Of a stretch of DNA of 64,000 nucleotides, positions 46,061 through 56,009 are shown piece after piece (position 1 is the stretch's first letter; every line of letters starts with the position of its first letter). The notes under the pieces are model-generated. The model was given only the letters and a program-made list of their open reading frames with translations, was not told where the DNA came from and ran no database searches. The stretch comes from Rossellomorea pakistanensis (GTDB taxonomy: Bacteria; Bacillota; Bacilli; Bacillales; Bacillaceae_B): the NCBI RefSeq assembly GCF_016908495.1, contig NZ_JAFBDZ010000001.1, positions 868,001 to 932,000 on the forward strand. The letters run 5' to 3'. The position numbers and the translations under genes are program-made.

Positions 46061-46622
46061 AATAACCACTCCTTTCTAAGATCAACTCTACTGCCTGTTT
46101 AGTAATAGGTGCCCCTTTGGAAAAGTCATCTCTTTTGGCCATCTTTCCAATGTCTCCAATTCCGACAATGATCGGTACCTCTAATTGATCTAAGCAATAG
46201 ACGGTATCTCCATTCATTCTGCCGATTTCCATTTCAGGTACTCCAAATTTATCAACCCCATACGGTGTTAATTCTCCAAACTTGTCGATACAAACATCTA
46301 CTCTTGTCCATTCGGCTTGCCTTGTTCTCGCTGCTACTGCAATGATTCCTAATACATTGATATCTTCATGTCTTGCAACAAATTTTAAAGCTGTCTCGCC
46401 AGCACCTTCTCCTAAATATCCACTATCATCAAACATCACAAAAACGGGATCACTTTTAGCTTTTTTAATAAGTTTTACAATTTGCAAACCTGTTAAAACA
46501 GAAGGGTTCCCATGTGAGTTAGAAATACAGCGGCCACCGTATTCCTTAGCCACACTTTCTACAGCCTTTCTAGCGTATTCATCTCCATCCGTTATTAAAA
46601 TAACGTCCCGTTTCTTATCCAT
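46044..46622 (-). CDS. spoVAEA: SpoVAEA, stage V sporulation protein AE (soluble subunit)
   Basis: A 192-residue soluble protein [18 protein letters not shown] with [11 protein letters not shown] and [14 protein letters not shown], conserved in SpoVAEA. It is part of the machinery for dipicolinate (DPA) movement in spores. AAAGGG lies before this ATG; the frame opens 16 codons earlier. It starts 20 bases after spoVAB, so the genes spoVAC, spoVAD and spoVAEB that normally lie between are not present. Confidence 0.92.
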   Translation of the reverse strand: MDKKRDVILITDGDEYARKAVESVAKEYGGRCISNSHGNPSVLTGLQIVKLIKKAKSDPVFVMFDDSGYLGEGAGETALKFVARHEDINVLGIIAVAARTRQAEWTRVDVCIDKFGELTPYGVDKFGVPEMEIGRMNGDTVYCLDQLEVPIIVGIGDIGKMAKRDDFSKGAPITKQAVELILERSGYFDDKG

Positions 46623-46642
46623 ATAAGAATCCCTTTCTGTTT

Positions 46643-47068
46643 TCAGTGTAGGTTTACGAAGTATAACCAATGGAAAAGTGATCCAACTATTTTCCCTAAT
46701 ACGATTGCCATTAATAGCGTGATAATCTGTTCATTTACTCCAATCCTTTTTGTTAAGATCGGTAAGACATTTAGGACCTCTGTTAATGCTGCTGCAAGCA
46801 TTCCAAAAAACACACCTGTCAATAAGCCAATTGGAATAAGGATATAGGGACTCCAGTGAAATGTGAAATTATTTAAACTCATTAAACTCCCCGATAAAGC
46901 TCCAATTACAACAGCCCATTCATATTGATAAATCATCTTCATTGTTTTCGTTAATTGAGTCAGCCTCGGTATAATTCCAAGCACTGTAAGAAACGCGACA
47001 AACCCAGATCCAACAGCCAGTCCTCCAGCAAGACCTACTAACATGGTCAGGATGACACTAATGATCAT
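46643..47068 (-). CDS. spoVAB: SpoVAB, stage V sporulation protein AB
   Basis: A 141-residue membrane protein with five hydrophobic segments (about 2-30, 46-62, 68-90, 92-105 and 112-135), conserved in the DPA transport operon. The start overlaps the spoVAA stop by 11 bases. Next gene is spoVAEA. Its length and opening ([20 protein letters not shown]) match the family. Confidence 0.92.
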   Translation of the reverse strand: MIISVILTMLVGLAGGLAVGSGFVAFLTVLGIIPRLTQLTKTMKMIYQYEWAVVIGALSGSLMSLNNFTFHWSPYILIPIGLLTGVFFGMLAAALTEVLNVLPILTKRIGVNEQIITLLMAIVLGKIVGSLFHWLYFVNLH

Positions 47069-47687
47069 CTAGTTGCTTCATACTTTCCTTGTTCTCATGC
47101 ATAACGACATAATGATCAAGATCCTGCTGGTAATTAAACATTTCAACCTCTAATGGACTCGGTTCTTCATTAATTCTCTTCTTAAATACATGATTAAAAA
47201 ATAAAATCATCCCTAGACCCAAACCAAATGAATAAGGGATTTGAAATAACAATGGATGTTCATCAACATTTCCGGTCACAACTGTGTAAAGCCTTTGATG
47301 AACCTCCCTCATACTCACATCCTCATGAAAATTCATGATGGCAAGAGAAGCACCAACAAATAATAAAACCCAAACCCCGATAAAAAGCGGGAGAGAGACT
47401 TTTTTACTTTCATAGATGACTTCTACAATTGTCTGAGGTGGTCCGATTGTTTGAACATCTATCCCCTTAGTGACTTCAGTAATTTTTTCAATTACTTTCA
47501 TAACATCAATTACAATGATGTTTTTATCCTGTTTGGTAACATTATAAAGTGGGAGACGATTCATTTTCTGTAAGTACTGTTCTGGAGCAATTATTTGGGC
47601 AATGTCTTCAAGTACAATGACACTATCTAACCTTGCTTGTACACGGTGTCTTAACCTGATATACATTGAACTTTCCGTCACATTCAT
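47058..47687 (-). CDS. spoVAA: SpoVAA, stage V sporulation protein AA
   Basis: A 209-residue membrane protein with a soluble N-terminus (MYIRLRHRVQARLDSVIVL), two membrane helices (about 96-115 and 147-165) and the conserved INEEPSPLEVEMFNYQQDLD near the C-terminus, closely matching B. subtilis. First gene of the operon spoVAA-spoVAB-spoVAEA-spoVAF. A sigma-G-like promoter lies 40 to 70 bases upstream. An AGGA site precedes the ATG. Confidence 0.93.
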   Translation of the reverse strand: MNVTESSMYIRLRHRVQARLDSVIVLEDIAQIIAPEQYLQKMNRLPLYNVTKQDKNIIVIDVMKVIEKITEVTKGIDVQTIGPPQTIVEVIYESKKVSLPLFIGVWVLLFVGASLAIMNFHEDVSMREVHQRLYTVVTGNVDEHPLLFQIPYSFGLGLGMILFFNHVFKKRINEEPSPLEVEMFNYQQDLDHYVVMHENKESMKQLDDH

Positions 47688-47726
47688 TCACTTCCTGAAC
47701 ATTATGGATTTTCCTCCTCGTATATG

Positions 47727-47756
47727 TAGTATGGATTTAAGACAAAATTTTCATAA
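47727..47756 (-). promoter_or_regulatory. Candidate sigma-G promoter of the spoVA operon
   Basis: TTATG, an 18-base spacer and CATACTA resemble the sigma-G pattern (GHATR and CATNHTA). Position is 40-70 bases before spoVAA. The operon is sigma-G dependent in B. subtilis. Confidence 0.5.
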
Positions 47757-47847
47757 AGGCAATTAATGTTAATAACAGCTTTGATGGCTTTTTGATGCCA
47801 GGTATATGTTGATGCTTTGTGTAAGTACATTTCAGCTTTTTTATGCA

Positions 47848-47856
47848 TGATATAAT
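47848..47856 (+). promoter_or_regulatory. Extended -10 promoter on the plus strand
   Basis: TGATATAAT is a perfect extended -10 box. It faces away from spoVAA and toward the sigF terminator. No convincing -35 is seen, which extended -10 promoters can lack. It lies 72 bases before the small plus-strand frame. Confidence 0.35.
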
Positions 47857-47928
47857 TTCTCTTAAAAATCGGTTTCAAAAGAGTTTATGAAGACAGAGAA
47901 GCCTAGAAAGAAGAATGGATGGTGTTCA

Positions 47929-48003
47929 ATGATTTCTTTTTACCGTGTTAGACTATGGCGGTATCTAAAGTGGCCATTCTTACCTAAAAAAAAATCCATA
48001 TAA
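47929..48003 (+). CDS. Possible 24-residue basic peptide between sigF and spoVAA
   Basis: An ATG frame encodes MISFYRVRLWRYLKWPFLPK and then KKSI. Net charge is strongly positive with three Trp or Tyr-flanked hydrophobic faces, like an amphipathic membrane-active or toxin-like peptide. The ribosome binding site is weak (GGTG). An extended -10 promoter lies upstream on the same strand and the sigF hairpin could end the transcript. Gene calling would not find it. Alternatively it is only part of an antisense RNA, or not expressed. Confidence 0.3.
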   Translation: MISFYRVRLWRYLKWPFLPKKKSI

Positions 48004-48046
48004 TCAAATGTTTTGCACACATCCTGAGGCTGATTCATTCGTTAAA

Positions 48047-48083
48047 ATAAAAAAGAATGGAGCCCTATGTAAGGTCCATTCTT
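48047..48083. terminator. Terminator of spoIIA operon
   Basis: AAAGAATGGA pairs with TCCATTCTTT; on the minus strand it is followed by TTTTTTATTTT. It overlaps the sigF stop codon. Confidence 0.85.
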
Positions 48084-48829
48084 TCTTTCATGTTCTTTAA
48101 TATTTTCTTTTCTAGCCGTGATACTTGTACCTGGGATATACCGAGTCGATCCGCTACTTCTGATTGGGTTTTATCTTTATAATACCTTAAATAGACAATG
48201 AGTCTTTCTCGGTCATCCAATTCACGGATCGCTTCCTTCAGAGCAATTTTATCAAACCATTTGTTATCCGTTTGATCTGCGATTTGATCTAGGAGTGTAA
48301 TGGGATCACCATCATTTTCGTATACTGTTTCATGAATGGATGAGGGTGCCCTGCTTGCTTCCTGAGCCATAATAATTTCTTCAGGTGTCAGTTCAAGATG
48401 TTCAGCAAGTTCATTGATTGTTGGGACCCTTCCCAACTTTTTCGACAATTCATCTTTCGTTTTACGAATTCGATTGCCCATTTCCTTTAAAGAACGACTA
48501 ACCTTTACGGTTCCATCATCGCGAATAAACCTTTGTATCTCTCCAATAATCATCGGGACTGCATAAGTAGAAAATTTCACATCGTAGGATAGATCAAATT
48601 TATCTACAGATTTAAGTAGTCCTATGCTGCCAATTTGAAAGAGATCATCTGGTTCATAGCCTCGATTTAAAAAACGTTGAACAACAGACCAGACAAGTCT
48701 CATGTTTTTTTGCACAATTAAATCCCGTGCATCTTGATCTCCATTCTGGCTCTTTTGAATAAGCTCCTTTACTTCATGGTCTTTTAAGAAGCTTTGCTGC
48801 TCTTTATTATTTTTCAGTTCCACATCCAT
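48065..48829 (-). CDS. sigF: Sporulation sigma factor SigF (SpoIIAC)
   Basis: First forespore-specific sigma factor. Region 2 (NMRLVWSVVQRFLNRGYEPDDLFQIG, FSTYAVPMIIGEIQRFIRDDG), region 3 and region 4 (YKDKTQSEVADRLGISQVQVSRLE) are all clear. The longest frame begins at a GTG two codons early; AAGGAG with eight-base spacing supports the ATG of MDVELKNNKEQQ, as in B. subtilis. 254 residues. Last gene of spoIIAA-spoIIAB-sigF. Confidence 0.96.
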   Translation of the reverse strand: MDVELKNNKEQQSFLKDHEVKELIQKSQNGDQDARDLIVQKNMRLVWSVVQRFLNRGYEPDDLFQIGSIGLLKSVDKFDLSYDVKFSTYAVPMIIGEIQRFIRDDGTVKVSRSLKEMGNRIRKTKDELSKKLGRVPTINELAEHLELTPEEIIMAQEASRAPSSIHETVYENDGDPITLLDQIADQTDNKWFDKIALKEAIRELDDRERLIVYLRYYKDKTQSEVADRLGISQVQVSRLEKKILKNMKERMDLT

Positions 48830-48841
48830 CGGCACGACTCC

Positions 48842-49282
48842 TTAATTGCATAGCGCTTTACTTTTGGCCAAATGCTTCTTTAGACGTACAATGGTGCCTG
48901 TACCTGGTTGTGATTGAATCTCAACGTCATCCATAAAATTCTCCATAATGGTAAAGCCCATACCTGATCGTTCTAGCTCCGGTTTTGTCGTAAATAAAGG
49001 CTGGCGCGCTTCTTCTACGTCGTTAATTCCTATTCCATCATCTTTAATGGTTAAATCGATTAATCCTTCTTCCATAAGGACGGAGATATAAACAATTCCT
49101 GAAGGGTTATTATCGTACCCATGGATAATCGCATTCGTTACAGCCTCAGATACAACTGTTTTAATTTCTGTTAATTCATCCATGGTAGGGTCTAATTGGG
49201 CAATAAACGCAGCTACCGTTACACGTGCAAATGATTCATTTTGGCTGAGAGCACTGAATTGGATATTCATTTCATTTCTCAT
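48842..49282 (-). CDS. spoIIAB: Anti-sigma-F factor and serine kinase SpoIIAB
   Basis: Binds SigF with ATP and phosphorylates SpoIIAA. The 146 residues have a GHKL ATPase fold with [17 protein letters not shown] (N box), KDDGIGI (G1) and [16 protein letters not shown] (G2). The protein ends KSKALCN like its B. subtilis counterpart. The ATG directly abuts the spoIIAA stop. Confidence 0.96.
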   Translation of the reverse strand: MRNEMNIQFSALSQNESFARVTVAAFIAQLDPTMDELTEIKTVVSEAVTNAIIHGYDNNPSGIVYISVLMEEGLIDLTIKDDGIGINDVEEARQPLFTTKPELERSGMGFTIMENFMDDVEIQSQPGTGTIVRLKKHLAKSKALCN

Positions 49283-49633
49283 TTATGCTACCCCCAAACT
49301 TTGTAATGCGTATTCTTCTGACGTCTCTAATCGAAGGATTTTAAACAATCCTGACATTTCAAACAATCGCTTTACTGCTGGGGATATTGCACATACAACC
49401 ATTTCACCGTGCTTTTGTTTAATTTGTTTGTACCGGCCTAAGATGACACCTAATCCAGAGCTGTCCATAAACCCTAACTCTTCAAGATTTAATACGATGT
49501 GTTTAATTCCATTCTCTTCAATGACATTTGACACTTTTTCCCGTAATTGTTCTGCCGTATGATGATCCAACTCTCCACTTAAGCGAACACATAAAACATC
49601 TTTCTTCACTTCTAAATTAATTGAAAGACTCAC
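49283..49633 (-). CDS. spoIIAA: Anti-anti-sigma-F factor SpoIIAA
   Basis: Binds SpoIIAB to free SigF; phosphorylated on the serine in [15 protein letters not shown] and reactivated by SpoIIE. A STAS domain of 116 residues. The longest frame is 13 codons longer, but AAAAGGAGG ten bases before a GTG giving [15 protein letters not shown] matches the B. subtilis protein. First gene of the operon behind a sigma-H promoter. Confidence 0.95.
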   Translation of the reverse strand: MSLSINLEVKKDVLCVRLSGELDHHTAEQLREKVSNVIEENGIKHIVLNLEELGFMDSSGLGVILGRYKQIKQKHGEMVVCAISPAVKRLFEMSGLFKILRLETSEEYALQSLGVA

Positions 49634-49668
49634 TACAGATAAGCCTCCTTTTTTTATCGTATAGTGAG

Positions 49669-49698
49669 TCATTCTATATGTTTAGGAAAGATTCCTTC
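49669..49698 (-). promoter_or_regulatory. Sigma-H promoter of the spoIIA operon
   Basis: GAAGGAATC, a 12-base spacer and ATAGAATGA match the sigma-H pattern (RNAGGAWWW and RNNGAATWW). Located between dacF and spoIIAA, the known promoter site. Confidence 0.78.
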
Positions 49699-49743
49699 AT
49701 GGTGACAAAACTAGAAGAAATTCGGCATAATTAGCAAAAATAT

Positions 49744-50913
49744 TTAAGGAGAATCCACTTTTGTAAACATACCGAATGATCTTTTATACAATTCCCACCA
49801 ACCTGCTTCTGGTACAGATTTTTTTGCTACTAGTGGGGTTTCCGATAAAACTTTTCCACTTTTTTCAATAACCACTTCGCCTATTTCGTCTCCTTTTTTA
49901 ATTGGAGCTCTTAAATCGTCATCCAGTGTAATTTTTTTCTCGATGTCATCAAGTTTTTCCCCTTTTTTTGTAAGGAGGGAAATCGGTTCATCTGTAATGG
50001 CTTCCACTTTTTCCATCTTCCCTTTTGACACCTGTGTTTTCCCTAAAGTTTGTCCTTTATCATACAATGGCTTTGTTTGATATTGACTAAATGCATAATC
50101 TAGCATTTTACTTACTTCTGCATTTCGATCTTTTGATGACTTTAGACCGAATACTACTGCAACAACCCTCATATCATTCTTTTTAGCTGTAGCGGTTAAA
50201 CAGTATTTTGCTTCGCTTGTGAAGCCTGTTTTTAACCCATCCACCCCAGGATAAAAGCGAACTAATTTATTTGTATTGACTAGCCAAAACTTTTTATCTG
50301 AGTCTTCTCTTAAATAAGATTCATACATGCCAGTATATTTTGTGATTTTTTCATACTTTAATAGCTCTTTTGCCATCATACCCATATCATAGGCTGAGCT
50401 ATAGTGGTCTTTAGCTGGAAGTCCTGTTGGGTTTTGAAATTTCGTATCTTTCAAACCTAATTCTTTAACTTTTTGATTCATTTTATCCACAAAAGCTTGT
50501 TCACTTCCTGAAATATGTTCTGCCATTGCAACAGAAGCATCATTGGCAGAACCAATGGATATGCCCTTAAGCATCTCCTTGACCGTCATTTCTTCTCCTG
50601 TTTCAAGAAAAATTTGGGATCCTCCCATCGAAGCAGCATATTCACTTGTTCTCACTTTGTCGTCCCAGTTAATTTGTCCCTTATCGAGAGCCTCCATGAT
50701 TAAAATCATTGTCATAATTTTGGTCATAGAAGCGGGAGCAAGTTTTTCATGACTATTTTTATCATATAAGACTGCCCCTGTGTCCCGTTCAATCAAGATT
50801 GCGGATTTTGCTCCGTTTGCAAGCTCTGATTTATTTCCCTCTGCAGAAGCCAATGGTGTTAATAGAGATGATATTAAAGCCATAAATAATAGGATTGATA
50901 ACACTCTTTTCAT
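49744..50913 (-). CDS. dacF: D-alanyl-D-alanine carboxypeptidase DacF
   Basis: Forespore PBP that limits cortex crosslinking. The 389 residues have a signal peptide (1-25), SMTK (catalytic Ser), a SAN motif (IGSANDASVA) and KTG (GLKTGFTSEA), then a C-terminal beta domain. The frame is open 21 codons further upstream, but GGAGG seven bases before the ATG of MKRVLSILLF decides the start. Upstream lies a sigma-F-like promoter; the spoIIA operon follows. Confidence 0.95.
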   Translation of the reverse strand: MKRVLSILLFMALISSLLTPLASAEGNKSELANGAKSAILIERDTGAVLYDKNSHEKLAPASMTKIMTMILIMEALDKGQINWDDKVRTSEYAASMGGSQIFLETGEEMTVKEMLKGISIGSANDASVAMAEHISGSEQAFVDKMNQKVKELGLKDTKFQNPTGLPAKDHYSSAYDMGMMAKELLKYEKITKYTGMYESYLREDSDKKFWLVNTNKLVRFYPGVDGLKTGFTSEAKYCLTATAKKNDMRVVAVVFGLKSSKDRNAEVSKMLDYAFSQYQTKPLYDKGQTLGKTQVSKGKMEKVEAITDEPISLLTKKGEKLDDIEKKITLDDDLRAPIKKGDEIGEVVIEKSGKVLSETPLVAKKSVPEAGWWELYKRSFGMFTKVDSP

Positions 50914-50958
50914 TGATAGACCTCCATTCAATCTAAATAAAATCAATCTACATAGCAC

Positions 50959-50987
50959 CATTTTTTCCATTTTCATCGTTTTTATAC
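50959..50987 (-). promoter_or_regulatory. Sigma-F promoter of dacF
   Basis: GTATA, a 14-base spacer and GGAAAAAATG match the sigma-F pattern (GYWTA and GGNNANANTW), 45 bases before dacF, which is sigma-F dependent in B. subtilis. Confidence 0.65.
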
Positions 50988-51224
50988 AGTTATTCCCTTT
51001 GATTTCCTTTATTTATTGGAATGGGAAATAACTTCTGGATATAGTTTTACTGTTTTCAAAATTGAATACGTTGTTTGAGGAAGGATGGGGTTATACAAAC
51101 TTGATATCGTTGATTGAGGAAATTTGAAATAGATGCCGTGTATTCAGGCTCGGGTTAAATAACAACATTCATTACGAAAAGAACTTTTAGAAAAGAGCCA
51201 AAAACGAAATTGTTATACCGTAAA
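50988..51224. other. dacF-pdp gap without genes
   Basis: Contains two copies of GTTGNTTGAGGAA at 51072 and 51109 and no open frame with a ribosome binding site. I see no element or promoter beyond the sigma-F site. Confidence 0.4.
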
Positions 51225-51261
51225 AAAGCTGACCCCTTCATCATCAATGGGGTCAGCCTTA
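51225..51261 (-). terminator. Terminator of deoB-punA-pdp
   Basis: On the minus strand GGCTGACCCC pairs with GGGGTCAGC, followed by TTTTTT. It lies just after the pdp stop. Confidence 0.92.
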
Positions 51262-51267
51262 TTAAAT

Positions 51268-52572
51268 CTATTCTGTTATTTCTCCATGAATGAGTGTTGG
51301 AGCTACTACGTTTTCTTTTGAAAGACTAATGCTCTCATAAAGCTTTTCTTTTACCTTTTCAATATCTTCTTGATTACTGTGGATGGTAACTAATGATTCA
51401 CCTTGTTTTACGAAATCACCCATTTTTTTTCGGAGCTCAAGCCCAACTGCTAGATCGATTTGAGATTCTTTTGTTGCACGTCCTGCCCCTAGCCACATTG
51501 CGGCTGTTCCTACAGCATCAGCAACGATTTCAGATACGTATCCTTCTTCTTTTGCAGGTAGTTCTACTACATATTTAGCTTTTGGTAGTGTGTCTGGATC
51601 GTCAACGACAGATGCATCTCCACCTTGTGATTGTAAGAACGTTTTAAACGATTTGAGTGCAGAGCCATTTTTAATTGCTTCTTCTAACTTTTGTCTTGCT
51701 TCTTCTAAAGTTGATGCTTTGTTAGCTAGATAAACCATATGACTTCCAAGGGCTAAACAAAGATCTGTTAAGTCTTTTGGACCTTCTCCTCGAAGTGTGT
51801 CAATGGCCTCCTTCACTTCAAGTGCATTTCCGATTGCAAATCCTAAAGGTTGACTCATATCTGAGATGACTGCCATCGTTTTACGTCCAACATTATTCCC
51901 GATGTTGACCATCGCTTGAGCTAGTGCCTTTGAATCGTCCAAGCTCTTCATGAAAGCCCCGGCACCAGTTTTCACATCAAGAACAATGGCATCCGCACCT
52001 GCTGCGATTTTTTTGCTCATGATTGAACTTGCAATCAGCGGAATGCTGTTTACAGTCGCTGTAACATCACGAAGAGAATATAATTTCTTATCTGCTGGTG
52101 TTAGATTACCGCTTTGACCAATTACAGCAAGTTTATTTTCATTTACTAGGCGAATGAATTCTTCATTCTCAATCTCAACATGGAAGCCAGGAACTGCTTC
52201 TAATTTATCGATTGTTCCACCTGTATGACCTAATCCACGTCCGCTCATTTTCGCCACTGGAACACCCACTGCAGCTACTAGTGGACCTAGGACGAGTGTA
52301 GTTGTATCACCGACTCCACCTGTAGAGTGTTTATCCACCTTTATCCCCTCAATGGCTGTGAGGTCAATTTGATCACCTGACTCCACCATTGCCATCGTTA
52401 AATCGGCTCTTTCTTTTTCGGTCATTCCTTGGAAGAAGATAGCCATTGTTAATGCACTAACTTGGTAATCGGGGATTGATCCATCTGTGTAACCATTAAT
52501 AATATATTGTATTTCTTCTGTGTTCAGTTCCTTGCCATCTCTCTTTTTTTCAATTAGGTCTACCATTCTCAT
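51268..52572 (-). CDS. pdp: Pyrimidine-nucleoside phosphorylase
   Basis: Phosphorolysis of uridine, thymidine and deoxyuridine to the base and (deoxy)ribose 1-phosphate. Motifs: [35 protein letters not shown] (thymidine phosphorylase signature) and [15 protein letters not shown]. The longest frame starts four codons earlier at a GTG; GGTGA before the ATG of [10 protein letters not shown] gives 434 residues. Here it is in the deoB-punA operon; in B. subtilis it lies with dra-nupC. Confidence 0.95.
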   Translation of the reverse strand: MRMVDLIEKKRDGKELNTEEIQYIINGYTDGSIPDYQVSALTMAIFFQGMTEKERADLTMAMVESGDQIDLTAIEGIKVDKHSTGGVGDTTTLVLGPLVAAVGVPVAKMSGRGLGHTGGTIDKLEAVPGFHVEIENEEFIRLVNENKLAVIGQSGNLTPADKKLYSLRDVTATVNSIPLIASSIMSKKIAAGADAIVLDVKTGAGAFMKSLDDSKALAQAMVNIGNNVGRKTMAVISDMSQPLGFAIGNALEVKEAIDTLRGEGPKDLTDLCLALGSHMVYLANKASTLEEARQKLEEAIKNGSALKSFKTFLQSQGGDASVVDDPDTLPKAKYVVELPAKEEGYVSEIVADAVGTAAMWLGAGRATKESQIDLAVGLELRKKMGDFVKQGESLVTIHSNQEDIEKVKEKLYESISLSKENVVAPTLIHGEITE

Positions 52573-52585
52573 TACATTCACCACT

Positions 52586-53416
52586 TTAGTTATTTAATGA
52601 TTTTACGATTTCCTTTACATATGTTAAAAAGTCTGCTCTAACCTTTTCAGTTGTTTCTATAACCTCATCATGTGTAAGAGGCTGATCTAATATTCCAGCG
52701 GCCATATTTGAGATACAAGAAATTCCTAGAACTTCTAATCCAGCATGTCTCGCTACAATAACTTCTGGTACCGTTGACATTCCTACTGCGTCTCCACCTA
52801 ATGTTCGAGCTAATCGAACCTCTGCTGGAGTTTCGTAGGTAGGCCCTGTATTTCCGACATAGACTCCCTCCTGTACAGATAGGGAAATACTTTCTGCTAT
52901 CTCTTTGGCAAGCTTTCGTAATTCTTTATTGTATGCAGCAGACATATCAGGGAAACGAACGCCTAATCGAGAATCGTTTGGCCCGATTAGTGGATTTCCT
53001 CCCATATTATTAATATGATCAGAAATGATCATCAAGTCTCCAGGGTTGAAGTTTTCATTCACGCCACCCGCAGCATTCGTAACGATTAATGTTTCTACAC
53101 CTAGTTCCTTCATTACACGTACCGGGAAGGTTACTTGATTAAAATCATAACCTTCATAGTAATGGAAGCGTCCTTGCATTGCTACAACTTCTACACCGCT
53201 TAATTGTCCAAACACAAGCTGACCCGCATGACCAGCAACAGTAGAAACAGGGAAGTTTGGAATTTCTTTATAAGGAACTCTTACAGGATTTTCAATTTCA
53301 TCTGCTAGTACACCTAGCCCCGATCCTAAAATAAGTCCGATGCTAGGTGTTCCTGTGTATTTATTTTTTAAAAGCTCGGCTGCATTTTCAATTTTATTGT
53401 AATCCATATTCTTCAT
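52586..53416 (-). CDS. punA: Purine-nucleoside phosphorylase (PNP-I, guanosine/inosine type)
   Basis: Cuts inosine and guanosine. The 276 residues have [15 protein letters not shown] at the N-terminus, [31 protein letters not shown] and [14 protein letters not shown], all trimeric PNP signatures. Operon order deoB-punA-pdp; gaps of five and 13 bases. Confidence 0.94.
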   Translation of the reverse strand: MKNMDYNKIENAAELLKNKYTGTPSIGLILGSGLGVLADEIENPVRVPYKEIPNFPVSTVAGHAGQLVFGQLSGVEVVAMQGRFHYYEGYDFNQVTFPVRVMKELGVETLIVTNAAGGVNENFNPGDLMIISDHINNMGGNPLIGPNDSRLGVRFPDMSAAYNKELRKLAKEIAESISLSVQEGVYVGNTGPTYETPAEVRLARTLGGDAVGMSTVPEVIVARHAGLEVLGISCISNMAAGILDQPLTHDEVIETTEKVRADFLTYVKEIVKSLNN

Positions 53417-53421
53417 TCTCC

Positions 53422-54606
53422 TTACTTAATATCCTTTAAAAAGCTTTCTCCATGCTTAGGCATCTTCACATTAAAGTTGTCTGCCACAGTTGCCCCTACA
53501 TCTGCAAATGTTTTTCTTATTGGCAGCTCTTTTCCTTCTTTATTATCCTTTGAGTATACAAGCAACGGAACATACTCTCTTGTATGATCTGTCCCATGAT
53601 GGATAGGGTCATTTCCATGATCAGCGGTAATGATGAGTAAATCATCCTCTGTCATTTTTTCAAAGACTTCTGGAAGTCTGGTATCAAATTCCTCCAATGC
53701 CTTTCCATAGCCTTCAGGGTCACGGCGATGGCCATATAACGCATCAAAGTCGACTAAATTTAAGAAGCTTAATCCAGTAAACGTTTTATCGAACGCTTGG
53801 ATAAATTGATCCATGCCATCTTTGTTTGATTTCGTACGAAGGGCTTCTGTTACCCCTTCACCGTTATAGATATCAGAGATTTTCCCAATTGCAACAACAT
53901 CGTATCCAGAGTCCTTTAACTCATTCATTACTGTACGATTAAAAGGTTTTAAAGCATAGTCATGTCGGTTTGCTGTACGCTTAAAATTCCCTGGCTCACC
54001 AACAAATGGACGGGCAATCACTCTTCCTACTAAATATTTATCATCCTTTGTTAACTCCCTAGCAATTTCACAAATTTTGTATTGCTCTTCAATCGGAATA
54101 ACTTCTTCGTGTGCAGCGATTTGAAGAACAGGATCAGCAGATGTATAGACAATTATAGCACCCGTATCCATATGTTCTTTCCCTAGTTCCTCAATGATTT
54201 CTGTACCGCTTGCAGGTTTATTTCCAATGATTGGTCTCCCTGTCTCTGCTTCAAGCTTTGCTAATAAGTCTTCTGGGAATCCGTCTGGATATACTTTAAA
54301 AGGTGTATCAATATGAAGTCCCATTAGCTCCCAATGACCTGTCATCGTATCTTTACCCACAGATGATTCTTGCATTTTCGTATAATGAGCTAATGGTTTT
54401 TGCTGCTTTTCAATTCCTTTTATTTCTCTAATATTTGATAAGCCAAGCTTTGCCATATTCGGCATCTTTAGTCCACCCATATGTTCGGCGATATGTCCTA
54501 ATGTATCAGAGCCTTTATCATTGAACAATTCTGCATCTGGTGCTTCTCCGATTCCGACAGAATCCAACACAATTAAATGAACTCTTTTATATGTATAGTT
54601 ACTCAC
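53422..54606 (-). CDS. deoB: Phosphopentomutase DeoB
   Basis: Interconverts (deoxy)ribose 1- and 5-phosphate, linking nucleoside breakdown to the pentose pathway. An alkaline phosphatase-fold enzyme: [22 protein letters not shown] (catalytic Thr), ADHGNDP and [14 protein letters not shown] with metal ligands. The frame opens at an ATG seven codons early that lies before AAGGAGG; the GTG after it has correct spacing, giving 394 residues. First gene of the operon; B. subtilis calls it drm. Confidence 0.95.
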   Translation of the reverse strand: MSNYTYKRVHLIVLDSVGIGEAPDAELFNDKGSDTLGHIAEHMGGLKMPNMAKLGLSNIREIKGIEKQQKPLAHYTKMQESSVGKDTMTGHWELMGLHIDTPFKVYPDGFPEDLLAKLEAETGRPIIGNKPASGTEIIEELGKEHMDTGAIIVYTSADPVLQIAAHEEVIPIEEQYKICEIARELTKDDKYLVGRVIARPFVGEPGNFKRTANRHDYALKPFNRTVMNELKDSGYDVVAIGKISDIYNGEGVTEALRTKSNKDGMDQFIQAFDKTFTGLSFLNLVDFDALYGHRRDPEGYGKALEEFDTRLPEVFEKMTEDDLLIITADHGNDPIHHGTDHTREYVPLLVYSKDNKEGKELPIRKTFADVGATVADNFNVKMPKHGESFLKDIK

Positions 54607-54737
54607 GATCATTCCTCCTTGATTCATTAAAGCGTTTTCAAGCTTAGCAATGCTATCCTATTTTACCCTTTATCTCTCAGGCTAACCTTATATCCAACTC
54701 GTCAGAAGTCTGACAACCTAATTGTAAGGTTGAACAA

Positions 54738-54770
54738 TAAAAAACACAAGCAAAAACTTTGCCTGTGCCT
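54738..54770 (-). terminator. Terminator after xerD
   Basis: On the minus strand CACAGGC pairs with GCTTGTG around a loop, then a run of six T residues. It lies about 40 bases after the xerD stop and before deoB. Confidence 0.8.
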
Positions 54771-54809
54771 GTTCTATTAATCTACTATATTCTTTGGTTC
54801 CATAACTTA

Positions 54810-55703
54810 TTACGCTCTAGGATGAAATTGTGAGTAGACGTCTTTCAGTCTCGTTTTCGTCACATGTGTATAAATTTGTGTTGTTGAGATATCCGCATGT
54901 CCAAGCATTTCCTGTACCGCTCTTAAATCGGCCCCGTTTTCGAGTAAATGAGTAGCAAACGAATGTCTTAACGTATGTGGAGTCAGCTTCTTTTCGATCC
55001 GTGCTTCTATTGACAAACCCTTAAGAATTTTCCAAAAGCCTTGTCTTGAAAGCCCTTTTCCATGATGATTCAGGAATAATGAATCATCATGATGCTTTTT
55101 CGAGCGAAGCTTTTGCCTTCCATTCTCTAAATAATTCTCAAGAACGTTTATGGCTGTTTTTCCAATCGGTATAATCCGCTCCTTATTTCCTTTTCCAATA
55201 CAACGAACAAATCCCATCGTTAAGTGGACATCGTCGATTTGCAGACCAATCAATTCGCTTACTCGAATTCCAGTAGCATAGAGAATTTCAAGCATCGCTT
55301 TATCTCTCAATCCTAGTGGTGTCGAGTCATTTGGTGCTTCAAGTAAAGCTTCTACTTCCTCCAGACTTAACACCTTTGGTAAGGTTCGTTCCATTTGTGG
55401 TGAATCTAAATGAACAGATGGATCTTGATCTGTAACCTTATCCCTTAATAAAAATTGATGAAAGGATCTGATAGAAGCAACATGTCTAGCAATTGTTTTT
55501 GAAGATTTATTTTGATCTTTTAAATATCCTAAAAATTGAACGATGTTTATTCGTTTCACGTCATTTAAGCTTTTAAGCTCTTCAACATTCTCTAAAAATT
55601 GAATGTAGTGCTTTAAATCGCGTTGATAGGACACTAGCGTGTTTTTTGCTAGCCCTTTTTCTACCAATAAGTAATGAGTAAAATCCTTTAGCTGGTCTTT
55701 CAC
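54810..55703 (-). CDS. xerD: Tyrosine recombinase XerD
   Basis: Resolves chromosome dimers at dif with XerC. The 297 residues have an N-terminal SAM-like domain (about 1-85) and catalytic domain with ATGIRVSEL (Arg), [15 protein letters not shown] (His, Arg), [12 protein letters not shown] (His, Tyr). The start is ATG, six bases after yqzK. B. subtilis name ripX. Close to fur as in B. subtilis. Confidence 0.95.
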   Translation of the reverse strand: MKDQLKDFTHYLLVEKGLAKNTLVSYQRDLKHYIQFLENVEELKSLNDVKRINIVQFLGYLKDQNKSSKTIARHVASIRSFHQFLLRDKVTDQDPSVHLDSPQMERTLPKVLSLEEVEALLEAPNDSTPLGLRDKAMLEILYATGIRVSELIGLQIDDVHLTMGFVRCIGKGNKERIIPIGKTAINVLENYLENGRQKLRSKKHHDDSLFLNHHGKGLSRQGFWKILKGLSIEARIEKKLTPHTLRHSFATHLLENGADLRAVQEMLGHADISTTQIYTHVTKTRLKDVYSQFHPRA

Positions 55704-55709
55704 CTTACA

Positions 55710-55937
55710 TTACTCCCCAATCATATAAAAAAGTAGTAAGCGGTCTGTCCAATTCTGTCCCTCACCTGACTGCTGGGAAACTTTCACCGCTGCTCCCTCA
55801 GGTTCATCATAACGATGATAATTTTCATATTCTTCACTTATGCACATAATACCATAATAAAAAAGAATCGTGGACCCTGTGAAGAGAATAAATACTTTAA
55901 TTGTTTGCCAGAAAACCGTTAAACCTTGTTTCATCAT
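55710..55937 (-). CDS. yqzK: YqzK-family membrane protein (DUF4227)
   Basis: A 75-residue protein with one N-terminal membrane helix (about 12-32, VFILFTGSTILFYYGIM) and a polar external tail ending TDRLLLFYMIGE. Size, helix position and place between fur and xerD match YqzK. GGGGG lies before the ATG; the ATG at codon 2 is equally possible. Followed by xerD after six bases, probably one operon. Function unknown. Confidence 0.8.
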   Translation of the reverse strand: MMKQGLTVFWQTIKVFILFTGSTILFYYGIMCISEEYENYHRYDEPEGAAVKVSQQSGEGQNWTDRLLLFYMIGE

Positions 55938-56009
55938 GCCTGTCCCCCAAAAAGAGTAATTATTACAAGCTATGACGTTTTCATTAGAATTTATACCTAT
56001 AAAACAAGA

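Noticed and set aside
46282-46626. Plus-strand frame of 114 codons
   Set aside because: Antisense to spoVAEA, with a sequence typical of complement translation.
49182-49562. Plus-strand frame of 126 codons
   Set aside because: Antisense to spoIIAA and spoIIAB, which are conserved.
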